From positions 91,029,756 to 91,093,755 of the forward strand of contig OX104112.1 of the NCBI GenBank assembly GCA_944474755.1: a stretch of 64,000 nucleotides of DNA, in the 5' to 3' direction. Below, piece after piece: positions 41,405-56,400 of this stretch. Every line of letters starts with the position of its first letter. Position 1 is the first letter of the stretch. The notes below the pieces were generated by a model. It worked only from the letters and a program-made list of their open reading frames with translations. It ran no database searches and had not been told where the DNA came from. This DNA comes from Limnoperna fortunei (lineage: Eukaryota > Mollusca > Bivalvia > Mytilida > Modiolidae). The position numbers and the translations under genes were made by a program.

Positions 41405-44400
41405 AATGCGAACCTATATTTTTAATAACACCAAATAAACCCCCTATTCTTTAACATAAATAATCTCTCTTAATTTAACATTAAATTAACTTTGTCTTTC
41501 AAGGAAATAATAATCGAAAAGGGGTACCCCATATGGAAAATAACATAGAAAGGCCATTGGTCCATTGTATTCTATACATGTTTCTTTTTGGCATTTGAAT
41601 TCCGCAAATTTTACTTTAAGCGCATAAATTCAGCATAAAATCATAGATTATGACAAAATTCATTGTTTATATTCACGTTTTAATTAGCTATAGTCTATTT
41701 CATGAAACATGCTATTTTCAATGCAACGTTAGGGGTGGGAATGATGAAACAATGACGGAAAGGCTCGTGGTCAATGTGTACACTACATTTGGAGTTTGTA
41801 TGTTACAGGACGCATAAAACAGCAAATTTAGTCTAATTCAGTGATTCAAATTGAACTTTTGACAATATAAAAGAACTATGATCTTTACGTTTTTTTCGGC
41901 CCTAATCTGACTTTCTGGTTGTGTTATAATAATGGGCGATAATTTCACAAATGTTAAACGATTTCGAAACGCTGTTTACAAATCACCGAAGTAAGGTCCA
42001 GCATTCAACCATAATGTTGTACTATGAAATTTAGGTCAGTTTTGAACAAGTTATAGTCTGTTTCAAAAACCGTTAATTTTCGGAAGATCATTTAGACCGC
42101 ATTTCGTTCGTTCATTTGTGGACCCTGAATGAAAATTTAAGATAGAACAATCGTCGAACATAGGCATCTACACATGCTATGTGAAAAACACCAACAGTAA
42201 AGATAAAAAACATCAATTTTGAAGCGCAGCACAAACTGAGGAGAAAAAAACTACTTGCAAAAACGCGCCTTTTTTTCTAGGGGTGGCCTTTAAAAAACGG
42301 CACTTAAAGCATAAAGGAACATCGATGTATATGCCCAACTACATACAAGTTTTGTAATTGAATCAACAGTACTAAAGGTATGCAATTTGCTTAATTCTGC
42401 ATCCATTTAATATCTCTATAGGTATCAATGTACTATTGCATAACGGTATGGGCGCGGCCATTTTATGAGCACAAAGTAAAGCGTGAAAAAAACTGTCAGG
42501 TTAAACGCGATTGGTCAATAATGATTGTTAAAGTAAATATATTTTGGAAAGAAATGCAATCTTTGGTATGAAAATACACAAAAAAGAAGTTTTATACACA
42601 TTTAGGAGGAAGAAATCAAATTTCGAATACGTAGGGGCACCTCGAGGAAATTAGAAAAAAATGAGACTCCCCCTTTTTGACCTTCATTTTTCAGCCAGAA
42701 AAGCAATGCGAACCTATATTTTTAATAACACCAAATAAACCCCCTATTCTTTAACATAAATAATCTCTCTTAATTTAACATTAAATTAACTTTGTCTTTC
42801 AAGGAAATAATAATCGAAAAGGGGTACCCCATATGGAAAATAACATAGAAAGGCCATTGGTCCATTGTATTCTATACATGTTTCTTTTTGGCATTTGAAT
42901 TCCGCAAATTTTACTTTAAGCGCATAAATTCAGCATAAAATCATAGATTATGACAAAATTCATTGTTTATATTCACGTTTTAATTAGCTATAGTCTATTT
43001 CATGAAACATGCTATTTTCAATGCAACGTTAGGGGTGGGAATGATGAAACAATGACGGAAAGGCTCGTGGTCAATGTGTACACTACATTTGGAGTTTGTA
43101 TGTTACAGGACGCATAAAACAGCAAATTTAGTCTAATTCAGTGATTCAAATTGAACTTTTGACAATATAAAAGAACTATGATCTTTACGTTTTTTTCGGC
43201 CCTAATCTGACTTTCTGGTTGTGTTATAATAATGGGCGATAATTTCACAAATGTTAAACGATTTCGAAACGCTGTTTACAAATCACCGAAGTAAGGTCCA
43301 GCATTCAACCATAATGTTGTACTATGAAATTTAGGTCAGTTTTGAACAAGTTATAGTCTGTTTCAAAAACCGTTAATTTTCGGAAGATCATTTAGACCGC
43401 ATTTCGTTCGTTCATTTGTGGACCCTGAATGAAAATTTAAGATAGAACAATCGTCGAACATAGGCATCTACACATGCTATGTGAAAAACACCAACAGTAA
43501 AGATAAAAAACATCAATTTTGAAGCGCAGCACAAACTGAGGAGAAAAAAACTACTTGCAAAAACGCGCCTTTTTTTCTAGGGGTGGCCTTTAAAAAACGG
43601 CACTTAAAGCATAAAGGAACATCGATGTATATGCCCAACTACATACAAGTTTTGTAATTGAATCAACAGTACTAAAGGTATGCAATTTGCTTAATTCTGC
43701 ATCCATTTAATATCTCTATAGGTATCAATGTACTATTGCATAACGGTATGGGCGCGGCCATTTTATGAGCACAAAGTAAAGCGTGAAAAAAACTGTCAGG
43801 TTAAACGCGATTGGTCAATAATGATTGTTAAAGTAAATATATTTTGGAAAGAAATGCAATCTTTGGTATGAAAATACACAAAAACGAAGTTTTATACACA
43901 TTTAGGAGGAAGAAATCAAATTTCGAATACGTAGGGGCACCTCGAGGAAATTAGAAAAAAATGAGACTCCCCCTTTTTGACCTTCATTTTTCAGCCAGAA
44001 AAGCAATGCGAACCTATATTTTTAATAACACCAAATAAACCCCCTATTCTTTAACATAAATAATCTCTCTTAATTTAACATTAAATTAACTTTGTCTTTC
44101 AAGGAAATAATAATCGAAAAGGGGTACCCCATATGGAAAATAACATAGAAAGGCCATTGGTCCATTGTATTCTATACATGTTTCTTTTTGGCATTTGAAT
44201 TCCGCAAATTTTACTTTAAGCGCATAAATTCAGCATAAAATCATAGATTATGACAAAATTCATTGTTTATATTCACGTTTTAATTAGCTATAGTCTATTT
44301 CATGAAACATGCTATTTTCAATGCAACGTTAGGGGTGGGAATGATGAAACAATGACGGAAAGGCTCGTGGTCAATGTGTACACTACATTTGGAGTTTGTA

Positions 44401-47400
44401 TGTTACAGGACGCATAAAACAGCAAATTTAGTCTAATTCAGTGATTCAAATTGAACTTTTGACAATATAAAAGAACTATGATCTTTACGTTTTTTTCGGC
44501 CCTAATCTGACTTTCTGGTTGTGTTATAATAATGGGCGATAATTTCACAAATGTTAAACGATTTCGAAACGCTGTTTACAAATCACCGAAGTAAGGTCCA
44601 GCATTCAACCATAATGTTGTACTATGAAATTTAGGTCAGTTTTGAACAAGTTATAGTCTGTTTCAAAAACCGTTAATTTTCGGAAGATCATTTAGACCGC
44701 ATTTCGTTCGTTCATTTGTGGACCCTGAATGAAAATTTAAGATAGAACAATCGTCGAACATAGGCATCTACACATGCTATGTGAAAAACACCAACAGTAA
44801 AGATAAAAAACATCAATTTTGAAGCGCAGCACAAACTGAGGAGAAAAAAACTACTTGCAAAAACGCGCCTTTTTTTCTAGGGGTGGCCTTTAAAAAACGG
44901 CACTTAAAGCATAAAGGAACATCGATGTATATGCCCAACTACATACAAGTTTTGTAATTGAATCAACAGTACTAAAGGTATGCAATTTGCTTAATTCTGC
45001 ATCCATTTAATATCTCTATAGGTATCAATGTACTATTGCATAACGGTATGGGCGCGGCCATTTTATGAGCACAAAGTAAAGCGTGAAAAAAACTGTCAGG
45101 TTAAACGCGATTGGTCAATAATGATTGTTAAAGTAAATATATTTTGGAAAGAAATGCAATCTTTGGTATGAAAATACACAAAAAAGAAGTTTTATACACA
45201 TTTAGGAGGAAGAAATCAAATTTCGAATACGTAGGGGCACCTCGAGGAAATTAGAAAAAAATGAGACTCCCCCTTTTTGACCTTCATTTTTCAGCCAGAA
45301 AAGCAATGCGAACCTATATTTTTAATAACACCAAATAAACCCCCTATTCTTTAACATAAATAATCTCTCTTAATTTAACATTAAATTAACTTTGTCTTTC
45401 AAGGAAATAATAATCGAAAAGGGGTACCCCATATGGAAAATAACATAGAAAGGCCATTGGTCCATTGTATTCTATACATGTTTCTTTTTGGCATTTGAAT
45501 TCCGCAAATTTTACTTTAAGCGCATAAATTCAGCATAAAATCATAGATTATGACAAAATTCATTGTTTATATTCACGTTTTAATTAGCTATAGTCTATTT
45601 CATGAAACATGCTATTTTCAATGCAACGTTAGGGGTGGGAATGATGAAACAATGACGGAAAGGCTCGTGGTCAATGTGTACACTACATTTGGAGTTTGTA
45701 TGTTACAGGACGCATAAAACAGCAAATTTAGTCTAATTCAGTGATTCAAATTGAACTTTTGACAATATAAAAGAACTATGATCTTTACGTTTTTTTCGGC
45801 CCTAATCTGACTTTCTGGTTGTGTTATAATAATGGGCGATAATTTCACAAATGTTAAACGATTTCGAAACGCTGTTTACAAATCACCGAAGTAAGGTCCA
45901 GCATTCAACCATAATGTTGTACTATGAAATTTAGGTCAGTTTTGAACAAGTTATAGTCTGTTTCAAAAACCGTTAATTTTCGGAAGATCATTTAGACCGC
46001 ATTTCGTTCGTTCATTTGTGGACCCTGAATGAAAATTTAAGATAGAACAATCGTCGAACATAGGCATCTACACATGCTATGTGAAAAACACCAACAGTAA
46101 AGATAAAAAACATCAATTTTGAAGCGCAGCACAAACTGAGGAGAAAAAAACTACTTGCAAAAACGCGCCTTTTTTTCTAGGGGTGGCCTTTAAAAAACGG
46201 CACTTAAAGCATAAAGGAACATCGATGTATATGCCCAACTACATACAAGTTTTGTAATTGAATCAACAGTACTAAAGGTATGCAATTTGCTTAATTCTGC
46301 ATCCATTTAATATCTCTATAGGTATCAATGTACTATTGCATAACGGTATGGGCGCGGCCATTTTATGAGCACAAAGTAAAGCGTGAAAAAAACTGTCAGG
46401 TTAAACGCGATTGGTCAATAATGATTGTTAAAGTAAATATATTTTGGAAAGAAATGCAATCTTTGGTATGAAAATACACAAAAAGAAGTTTTATACACAT
46501 TTAGGAGGAAGAAATCAAATTTCGAATACGTAGGGGCACCTCGAGGAAATTAGAAAAAAATGAGACTCCCCCTTTTTGACCTTCATTTTTCAGCCAGAAA
46601 AGCAATGCGAACCTATATTTTTAATAACACCAAATAAACCCCCTATTCTTTAACATAAATAATCTCTCTTAATTTAACATTAAATTAACTTTGTCTTTCA
46701 AGGAAATAATAATCGAAAAGGGGTACCCCATATGGAAAATAACATAGAAAGGCCATTGGTCCATTGTATTCTATACATGTTTCTTTTTGGCATTTGAATT
46801 CCGCAAATTTTACTTTAAGCGCATAAATTCAGCATAAAATCATAGATTATGACAAAATTCATTGTTTATATTCACGTTTTAATTAGCTATAGTCTATTTC
46901 ATGAAACATGCTATTTTCAATGCAACGTTAGGGGTGGGAATGATGAAACAATGACGGAAAGGCTCGTGGTCAATGTGTACACTACATTTGGAGTTTGTAT
47001 GTTACAGGACGCATAAAACAGCAAATTTAGTCTAATTCAGTGATTCAAATTGAACTTTTGACAATATAAAAGAACTATGATCTTTACGTTTTTTTCGGCC
47101 CTAATCTGACTTTCTGGTTGTGTTATAATAATGGGCGATAATTTCACAAATGTTAAACGATTTCGAAACGCTGTTTACAAATCACCGAAGTAAGGTCCAG
47201 CATTCAACCATAATGTTGTACTATGAAATTTAGGTCAGTTTTGAACAAGTTATAGTCTGTTTCAAAAACCGTTAATTTTCGGAAGATCATTTAGACCGCA
47301 TTTCGTTCGTTCATTTGTGGACCCTGAATGAAAATTTAAGATAGAACAATCGTCGAACATAGGCATCTACACATGCTATGTGAAAAACACCAACAGTAAA

Positions 47401-50400
47401 GATAAAAAACATCAATTTTGAAGCGCAGCACAAACTGAGGAGAAAAAAACTACTTGCAAAAACGCGCCTTTTTTTCTAGGGGTGGCCTTTAAAAAACGGC
47501 ACTTAAAGCATAAAGGAACATCGATGTATATGCCCAACTACATACAAGTTTTGTAATTGAATCAACAGTACTAAAGGTATGCAATTTGCTTAATTCTGCA
47601 TCCATTTAATATCTCTATAGGTATCAATGTACTATTGCATAACGGTATGGGCGCGGCCATTTTATGAGCACAAAGTAAAGCGTGAAAAAAACTGTCAGGT
47701 TAAACGCGATTGGTCAATAATGATTGTTAAAGTAAATATATTTTGGAAAGAAATGCAATCTTTGGTATGAAAATACACAAAAAAGAAGTTTTATACACAT
47801 TTAGGAGGAAGAAATCAAATTTCGAATACGTAGGGGCACCTCGAGGAAATTAGAAAAAAATGAGACTCCCCCTTTTTGACCTTCATTTTTCAGCCAGAAA
47901 AGCAATGCGAACCTATATTTTTAATAACACCAAATAAACCCCCTATTCTTTAACATAAATAATCTCTCTTAATTTAACATTAAATTAACTTTGTCTTTCA
48001 AGGAAATAATAATCGAAAAGGGGTACCCCATATGGAAAATAACATAGAAAGGCCATTGGTCCATTGTATTCTATACATGTTTCTTTTTGGCATTTGAATT
48101 CCGCAAATTTTACTTTAAGCGCATAAATTCAGCATAAAATCATAGATTATGACAAAATTCATTGTTTATATTCACGTTTTAATTAGCTATAGTCTATTTC
48201 ATGAAACATGCTATTTTCAATGCAACGTTAGGGGTGGGAATGATGAAACAATGACGGAAAGGCTCGTGGTCAATGTGTACACTACATTTGGAGTTTGTAT
48301 GTTACAGGACGCATAAAACAGCAAATTTAGTCTAATTCAGTGATTCAAATTGAACTTTTGACAATATAAAAGAACTATGATCTTTACGTTTTTTTCGGCC
48401 CTAATCTGACTTTCTGGTTGTGTTATAATAATGGGCGATAATTTCACAAATGTTAAACGATTTCGAAACGCTGTTTACAAATCACCGAAGTAAGGTCCAG
48501 CATTCAACCATAATGTTGTACTATGAAATTTAGGTCAGTTTTGAACAAGTTATAGTCTGTTTCAAAAACCGTTAATTTTCGGAAGATCATTTAGACCGCA
48601 TTTCGTTCGTTCATTTGTGGACCCTGAATGAAAATTTAAGATAGAACAATCGTCGAACATAGGCATCTACACATGCTATGTGAAAAACACCAACAGTAAA
48701 GATAAAAAACATCAATTTTGAAGCGCAGCACAAACTGAGGAGAAAAAAACTACTTGCAAAAACGCGCCTTTTTTTCTAGGGGTGGCCTTTAAAAAACGGC
48801 ACTTAAAGCATAAAGGAACATCGATGTATATGCCCAACTACATACAAGTTTTGTAATTGAATCAACAGTACTAAAGGTATGCAATTTGCTTAATTCTGCA
48901 TCCATTTAATATCTCTATAGGTATCAATGTACTATTGCATAACGGTATGGGCGCGGCCATTTTATGAGCACAAAGTAAAGCGTGAAAAAAACTGTCAGGT
49001 TAAACGCGATTGGTCAATAATGATTGTTAAAGTAAATATATTTTGGAAAGAAATGCAATCTTTGGTATGAAAATACACAAAAAAGAAGTTTTATACACAT
49101 TTAGGAGGAAGAAATCAAATTTCGAATACGTAGGGGCACCTCGAGGAAATTAGAAAAAAATGAGACTCCCCCTTTTTGACCTTCATTTTTCAGCCAGAAA
49201 AGCAATGCGAACCTATATTTTTAATAACACCAAATAAACCCCCTATTCTTTAACATAAATAATCTCTCTTAATTTAACATTAAATTAACTTTGTCTTTCA
49301 AGGAAATAATAATCGAAAAGGGGTACCCCATATGGAAAATAACATAGAAAGGCCATTGGTCCATTGTATTCTATACATGTTTCTTTTTGGCATTTGAATT
49401 CCGCAAATTTTACTTTAAGCGCATAAATTCAGCATAAAATCATAGATTATGACAAAATTCATTGTTTATATTCACGTTTTAATTAGCTATAGTCTATTTC
49501 ATGAAACATGCTATTTTCAATGCAACGTTAGGGGTGGGAATGATGAAACAATGACGGAAAGGCTCGTGGTCAATGTGTACACTACATTTGGAGTTTGTAT
49601 GTTACAGGACGCATAAAACAGCAAATTTAGTCTAATTCAGTGATTCAAATTGAACTTTTGACAATATAAAAGAACTATGATCTTTACGTTTTTTTCGGCC
49701 CTAATCTGACTTTCTGGTTGTGTTATAATAATGGGCGATAATTTCACAAATGTTAAACGATTTCGAAACGCTGTTTACAAATCACCGAAGTAAGGTCCAG
49801 CATTCAACCATAATGTTGTACTATGAAATTTAGGTCAGTTTTGAACAAGTTATAGTCTGTTTCAAAAACCGTTAATTTTCGGAAGATCATTTAGACCGCA
49901 TTTCGTTCGTTCATTTGTGGACCCTGAATGAAAATTTAAGATAGAACAATCGTCGAACATAGGCATCTACACATGCTATGTGAAAAACACCAACAGTAAA
50001 GATAAAAAACATCAATTTTGAAGCGCAGCACAAACTGAGGAGAAAAAAACTACTTGCAAAAACGCGCCTTTTTTTCTAGGGGTGGCCTTTAAAAAACGGC
50101 ACTTAAAGCATAAAGGAACATCGATGTATATGCCCAACTACATACAAGTTTTGTAATTGAATCAACAGTACTAAAGGTATGCAATTTGCTTAATTCTGCA
50201 TCCATTTAATATCTCTATAGGTATCAATGTACTATTGCATAACGGTATGGGCGCGGCCATTTTATGAGCACAAAGTAAAGCGTGAAAAAAACTGTCAGGT
50301 TAAACGCGATTGGTCAATAATGATTGTTAAAGTAAATATATTTTGGAAAGAAATGCAATCTTTGGTATGAAAATACACAAAAAAGAAGTTTTATACACAT

Positions 50401-53400
50401 TTAGGAGGAAGAAATCAAATTTCGAATACGTAGGGGCACCTCGAGGAAATTAGAAAAAAATGAGACTCCCCCTTTTTGACCTTCATTTTTCAGCCAGAAA
50501 AGCAATGCGAACCTATATTTTTAATAACACCAAATAAACCCCCTATTCTTTAACATAAATAATCTCTCTTAATTTAACATTAAATTAACTTTGTCTTTCA
50601 AGGAAATAATAATCGAAAAGGGGTACCCCATATGGAAAATAACATAGAAAGGCCATTGGTCCATTGTATTCTATACATGTTTCTTTTTGGCATTTGAATT
50701 CCGCAAATTTTACTTTAAGCGCATAAATTCAGCATAAAATCATAGATTATGACAAAATTCATTGTTTATATTCACGTTTTAATTAGCTATAGTCTATTTC
50801 ATGAAACATGCTATTTTCAATGCAACGTTAGGGGTGGGAATGATGAAACAATGACGGAAAGGCTCGTGGTCAATGTGTACACTACATTTGGAGTTTGTAT
50901 GTTACAGGACGCATAAAACAGCAAATTTAGTCTAATTCAGTGATTCAAATTGAACTTTTGACAATATAAAAGAACTATGATCTTTACGTTTTTTTCGGCC
51001 CTAATCTGACTTTCTGGTTGTGTTATAATAATGGGCGATAATTTCACAAATGTTAAACGATTTCGAAACGCTGTTTACAAATCACCGAAGTAAGGTCCAG
51101 CATTCAACCATAATGTTGTACTATGAAATTTAGGTCAGTTTTGAACAAGTTATAGTCTGTTTCAAAAACCGTTAATTTTCGGAAGATCATTTAGACCGCA
51201 TTTCGTTCGTTCATTTGTGGACCCTGAATGAAAATTTAAGATAGAACAATCGTCGAACATAGGCATCTACACATGCTATGTGAAAAACACCAACAGTAAA
51301 GATAAAAAACATCAATTTTGAAGCGCAGCACAAACTGAGGAGAAAAAAACTACTTGCAAAAACGCGCCTTTTTTTCTAGGGGTGGCCTTTAAAAAACGGC
51401 ACTTAAAGCATAAAGGAACATCGATGTATATGCCCAACTACATACAAGTTTTGTAATTGAATCAACAGTACTAAAGGTATGCAATTTGCTTAATTCTGCA
51501 TCCATTTAATATCTCTATAGGTATCAATGTACTATTGCATAACGGTATGGGCGCGGCCATTTTATGAGCACAAAGTAAAGCGTGAAAAAAACTGTCAGGT
51601 TAAACGCGATTGGTCAATAATGATTGTTAAAGTAAATATATTTTGGAAAGAAATGCAATCTTTGGTATGAAAATACACAAAAAAGAAGTTTTATACACAT
51701 TTAGGAGGAAGAAATCAAATTTCGAATACGTAGGGGCACCTCGAGGAAATTAGAAAAAAATGAGACTCCCCCTTTTTGACCTTCATTTTTCAGCCAGAAA
51801 AGCAATGCGAACCTATATTTTTAATAACACCAAATAAACCCCCTATTCTTTAACATAAATAATCTCTCTTAATTTAACATTAAATTAACTTTGTCTTTCA
51901 AGGAAATAATAATCGAAAAGGGGTACCCCATATGGAAAATAACATAGAAAGGCCATTGGTCCATTGTATTCTATACATGTTTCTTTTTGGCATTTGAATT
52001 CCGCAAATTTTACTTTAAGCGCATAAATTCAGCATAAAATCATAGATTATGACAAAATTCATTGTTTATATTCACGTTTTAATTAGCTATAGTCTATTTC
52101 ATGAAACATGCTATTTTCAATGCAACGTTAGGGGTGGGAATGATGAAACAATGACGGAAAGGCTCGTGGTCAATGTGTACACTACATTTGGAGTTTGTAT
52201 GTTACAGGACGCATAAAACAGCAAATTTAGTCTAATTCAGTGATTCAAATTGAACTTTTGACAATATAAAAGAACTATGATCTTTACGTTTTTTTCGGCC
52301 CTAATCTGACTTTCTGGTTGTGTTATAATAATGGGCGATAATTTCACAAATGTTAAACGATTTCGAAACGCTGTTTACAAATCACCGAAGTAAGGTCCAG
52401 CATTCAACCATAATGTTGTACTATGAAATTTAGGTCAGTTTTGAACAAGTTATAGTCTGTTTCAAAAACCGTTAATTTTCGGAAGATCATTTAGACCGCA
52501 TTTCGTTCGTTCATTTGTGGACCCTGAATGAAAATTTAAGATAGAACAATCGTCGAACATAGGCATCTACACATGCTATGTGAAAAACACCAACAGTAAA
52601 GATAAAAAACATCAATTTTGAAGCGCAGCACAAACTGAGGAGAAAAAAACTACTTGCAAAAACGCGCCTTTTTTTCTAGGGGTGGCCTTTAAAAAACGGC
52701 ACTTAAAGCATAAAGGAACATCGATGTATATGCCCAACTACATACAAGTTTTGTAATTGAATCAACAGTACTAAAGGTATGCAATTTGCTTAATTCTGCA
52801 TCCATTTAATATCTCTATAGGTATCAATGTACTATTGCATAACGGTATGGGCGCGGCCATTTTATGAGCACAAAGTAAAGCGTGAAAAAAACTGTCAGGT
52901 TAAACGCGATTGGTCAATAATGATTGTTAAAGTAAATATATTTTGGAAAGAAATGCAATCTTTGGTATGAAAATACACAAAAAAGAAGTTTTATACACAT
53001 TTAGGAGGAAGAAATCAAATTTCGAATACGTAGGGGCACCTCGAGGAAATTAGAAAAAAATGAGACTCCCCCTTTTTGACCTTCATTTTTCAGCCAGAAA
53101 AGCAATGCGAACCTATATTTTTAATAACACCAAATAAACCCCCTATTCTTTAACATAAATAATCTCTCTTAATTTAACATTAAATTAACTTTGTCTTTCA
53201 AGGAAATAATAATCGAAAAGGGGTACCCCATATGGAAAATAACATAGAAAGGCCATTGGTCCATTGTATTCTATACATGTTTCTTTTTGGCATTTGAATT
53301 CCGCAAATTTTACTTTAAGCGCATAAATTCAGCATAAAATCATAGATTATGACAAAATTCATTGTTTATATTCACGTTTTAATTAGCTATAGTCTATTTC

Positions 53401-56400
53401 ATGAAACATGCTATTTTCAATGCAACGTTAGGGGTGGGAATGATGAAACAATGACGGAAAGGCTCGTGGTCAATGTGTACACTACATTTGGAGTTTGTAT
53501 GTTACAGGACGCATAAAACAGCAAATTTAGTCTAATTCAGTGATTCAAATTGAACTTTTGACAATATAAAAGAACTATGATCTTTACGTTTTTTTCGGCC
53601 CTAATCTGACTTTCTGGTTGTGTTATAATAATGGGCGATAATTTCACAAATGTTAAACGATTTCGAAACGCTGTTTACAAATCACCGAAGTAAGGTCCAG
53701 CATTCAACCATAATGTTGTACTATGAAATTTAGGTCAGTTTTGAACAAGTTATAGTCTGTTTCAAAAACCGTTAATTTTCGGAAGATCATTTAGACCGCA
53801 TTTCGTTCGTTCATTTGTGGACCCTGAATGAAAATTTAAGATAGAACAATCGTCGAACATAGGCATCTAAACATGCTATGTGAAAAACACCAACAGTAAA
53901 GATAAAAAACATCAATTTTGAAGCGCAGCACAAACTGAGGAGAAAAAAACTACTTGCAAAAACGCGCCTTTTTTTCTAGGGGTGGCCTTTAAAAAACGGC
54001 ACTTAAAGCATAAAGGAACATCGATGTATATGCCCAACTACATACAAGTTTTGTAATTGAATCAACAGTACTAAAGGTATGCAATTTGCTTAATTCTGCA
54101 TCCATTTAATATCTCTATAGGTATCAATGTACTATTGCATAACGGTATGGGCGCGGCCATTTTATGAGCACAAAGTAAAGCGTGAAAAAAACTGTCAGGT
54201 TAAACGCGATTGGTCAATAATGATTGTTAAAGTAAATATATTTTGGAAAGAAATGCAATCTTTGGTATGAAAATACACAAAAAAGAAGTTTTATACACAT
54301 TTAGGAGGAAGAAATCAAATTTCGAATACGTAGGGGCACCTCGAGGAAATTAGAAAAAAATGAGACTCCCCCTTTTTGACCTTCATTTTTCAGCCAGAAA
54401 AGCAATGCGAACCTATATTTTTAATAACACCAAATAAACCCCCTATTCTTTAACATAAATAATCTCTCTTAATTTAACATTAAATTAACTTTGTCTTTCA
54501 AGGAAATAATAATCGAAAAGGGGTACCCCATATGGAAAATAACATAGAAAGGCCATTGGTCCATTGTATTCTATACATGTTTCTTTTTGGCATTTGAATT
54601 CCGCAAATTTTACTTTAAGCGCATAAATTCAGCATAAAATCATAGATTATGACAAAATTCATTGTTTATATTCACGTTTTAATTAGCTATAGTCTATTTC
54701 ATGAAACATGCTATTTTCAATGCAACGTTAGGGGTGGGAATGATGAAACAATGACGGAAAGGCTCGTGGTCAATGTGTACACTACATTTGGAGTTTGTAT
54801 GTTACAGGACGCATAAAACAGCAAATTTAGTCTAATTCAGTGATTCAAATTGAACTTTTGACAATATAAAAGAACTATGATCTTTACGTTTTTTTCGGCC
54901 CTAATCTGACTTTCTGGTTGTGTTATAATAATGGGCGATAATTTCACAAATGTTAAACGATTTCGAAACGCTGTTTACAAATCACCGAAGTAAGGTCCAG
55001 CATTCAACCATAATGTTGTACTATGAAATTTAGGTCAGTTTTGAACAAGTTATAGTCTGTTTCAAAAACCGTTAATTTTCGGAAGATCATTTAGACCGCA
55101 TTTCGTTCGTTCATTTGTGGACCCTGAATGAAAATTTAAGATAGAACAATCGTCGAACATAGGCATCTACACATGCTATGTGAAAAACACCAACAGTAAA
55201 GATAAAAAACATCAATTTTGAAGCGCAGCACAAACTGAGGAGAAAAAAACTACTTGCAAAAACGCGCCTTTTTTTCTAGGGGTGGCCTTTAAAAAACGGC
55301 ACTTAAAGCATAAAGGAACATCGATGTATATGCCCAACTACATACAAGTTTTGTAATTGAATCAACAGTACTAAAGGTATGCAATTTGCTTAATTCTGCA
55401 TCCATTTAATATCTCTATAGGTATCAATGTACTATTGCATAACGGTATGGGCGCGGCCATTTTATGAGCACAAAGTAAAGCGTGAAAAAAACTGTCAGGT
55501 TAAACGCGATTGGTCAATAATGATTGTTAAAGTAAATCTATTTTGGAAAGAAATGCAATCTTTGGTATGAAAATACACAAAAAAGAAGTTTTATACACAT
55601 TTAGGAGGAAGAAATCAAATTTCGAATACGTAGGGGCACCTCGAGGAAATTAGAAAAAAATGAGACTCCCCCTTTTTGACCTTCATTTTTCAGCCAGAAA
55701 AGCAATGCGAACCTATATTTTTAATAACACCAAATAAACCCCCTATTCTTTAACATAAATAATCTCTCTTAATTTAACATTAAATTAACTTTGTCTTTCA
55801 AGGAAATAATAATCGAAAAGGGGTACCCCATATGGAAAATAACATAGAAAGGCCATTGGTCCATTGTATTCTATACATGTTTCTTTTTGGCATTTGAATT
55901 CCGCAAATTTTACTTTAAGCGCATAAATTCAGCATAAAATCATAGATTATGACAAAATTCATTGTTTATATTCACGTTTTAATTAGCTATAGTCTATTTC
56001 ATGAAACATGCTATTTTCAATGCAACGTTAGGGGTGGGAATGATGAAACAATGACGGAAAGGCTCGTGGTCAATGTGTACACTACATTTGGAGTTTGTAT
56101 GTTACAGGACGCATAAAACAGCAAATTTAGTCTAATTCAGTGATTCAAATTGAACTTTTGACAATATAAAAGAACTATGATCTTTACGTTTTTTTCGGCC
56201 CTAATCTGACTTTCTGGTTGTGTTATAATAATGGGCGATAATTTCACAAATGTTAAACGATTTCGAAACGCTGTTTACAAATCACCGAAGTAAGGTCCAG
56301 CATTCAACCATAATGTTGTACTATGAAATTTAGGTCAGTTTTGAACAAGTTATAGTCTGTTTCAAAAACCGTTAATTTTCGGAAGATCATTTAGACCGCA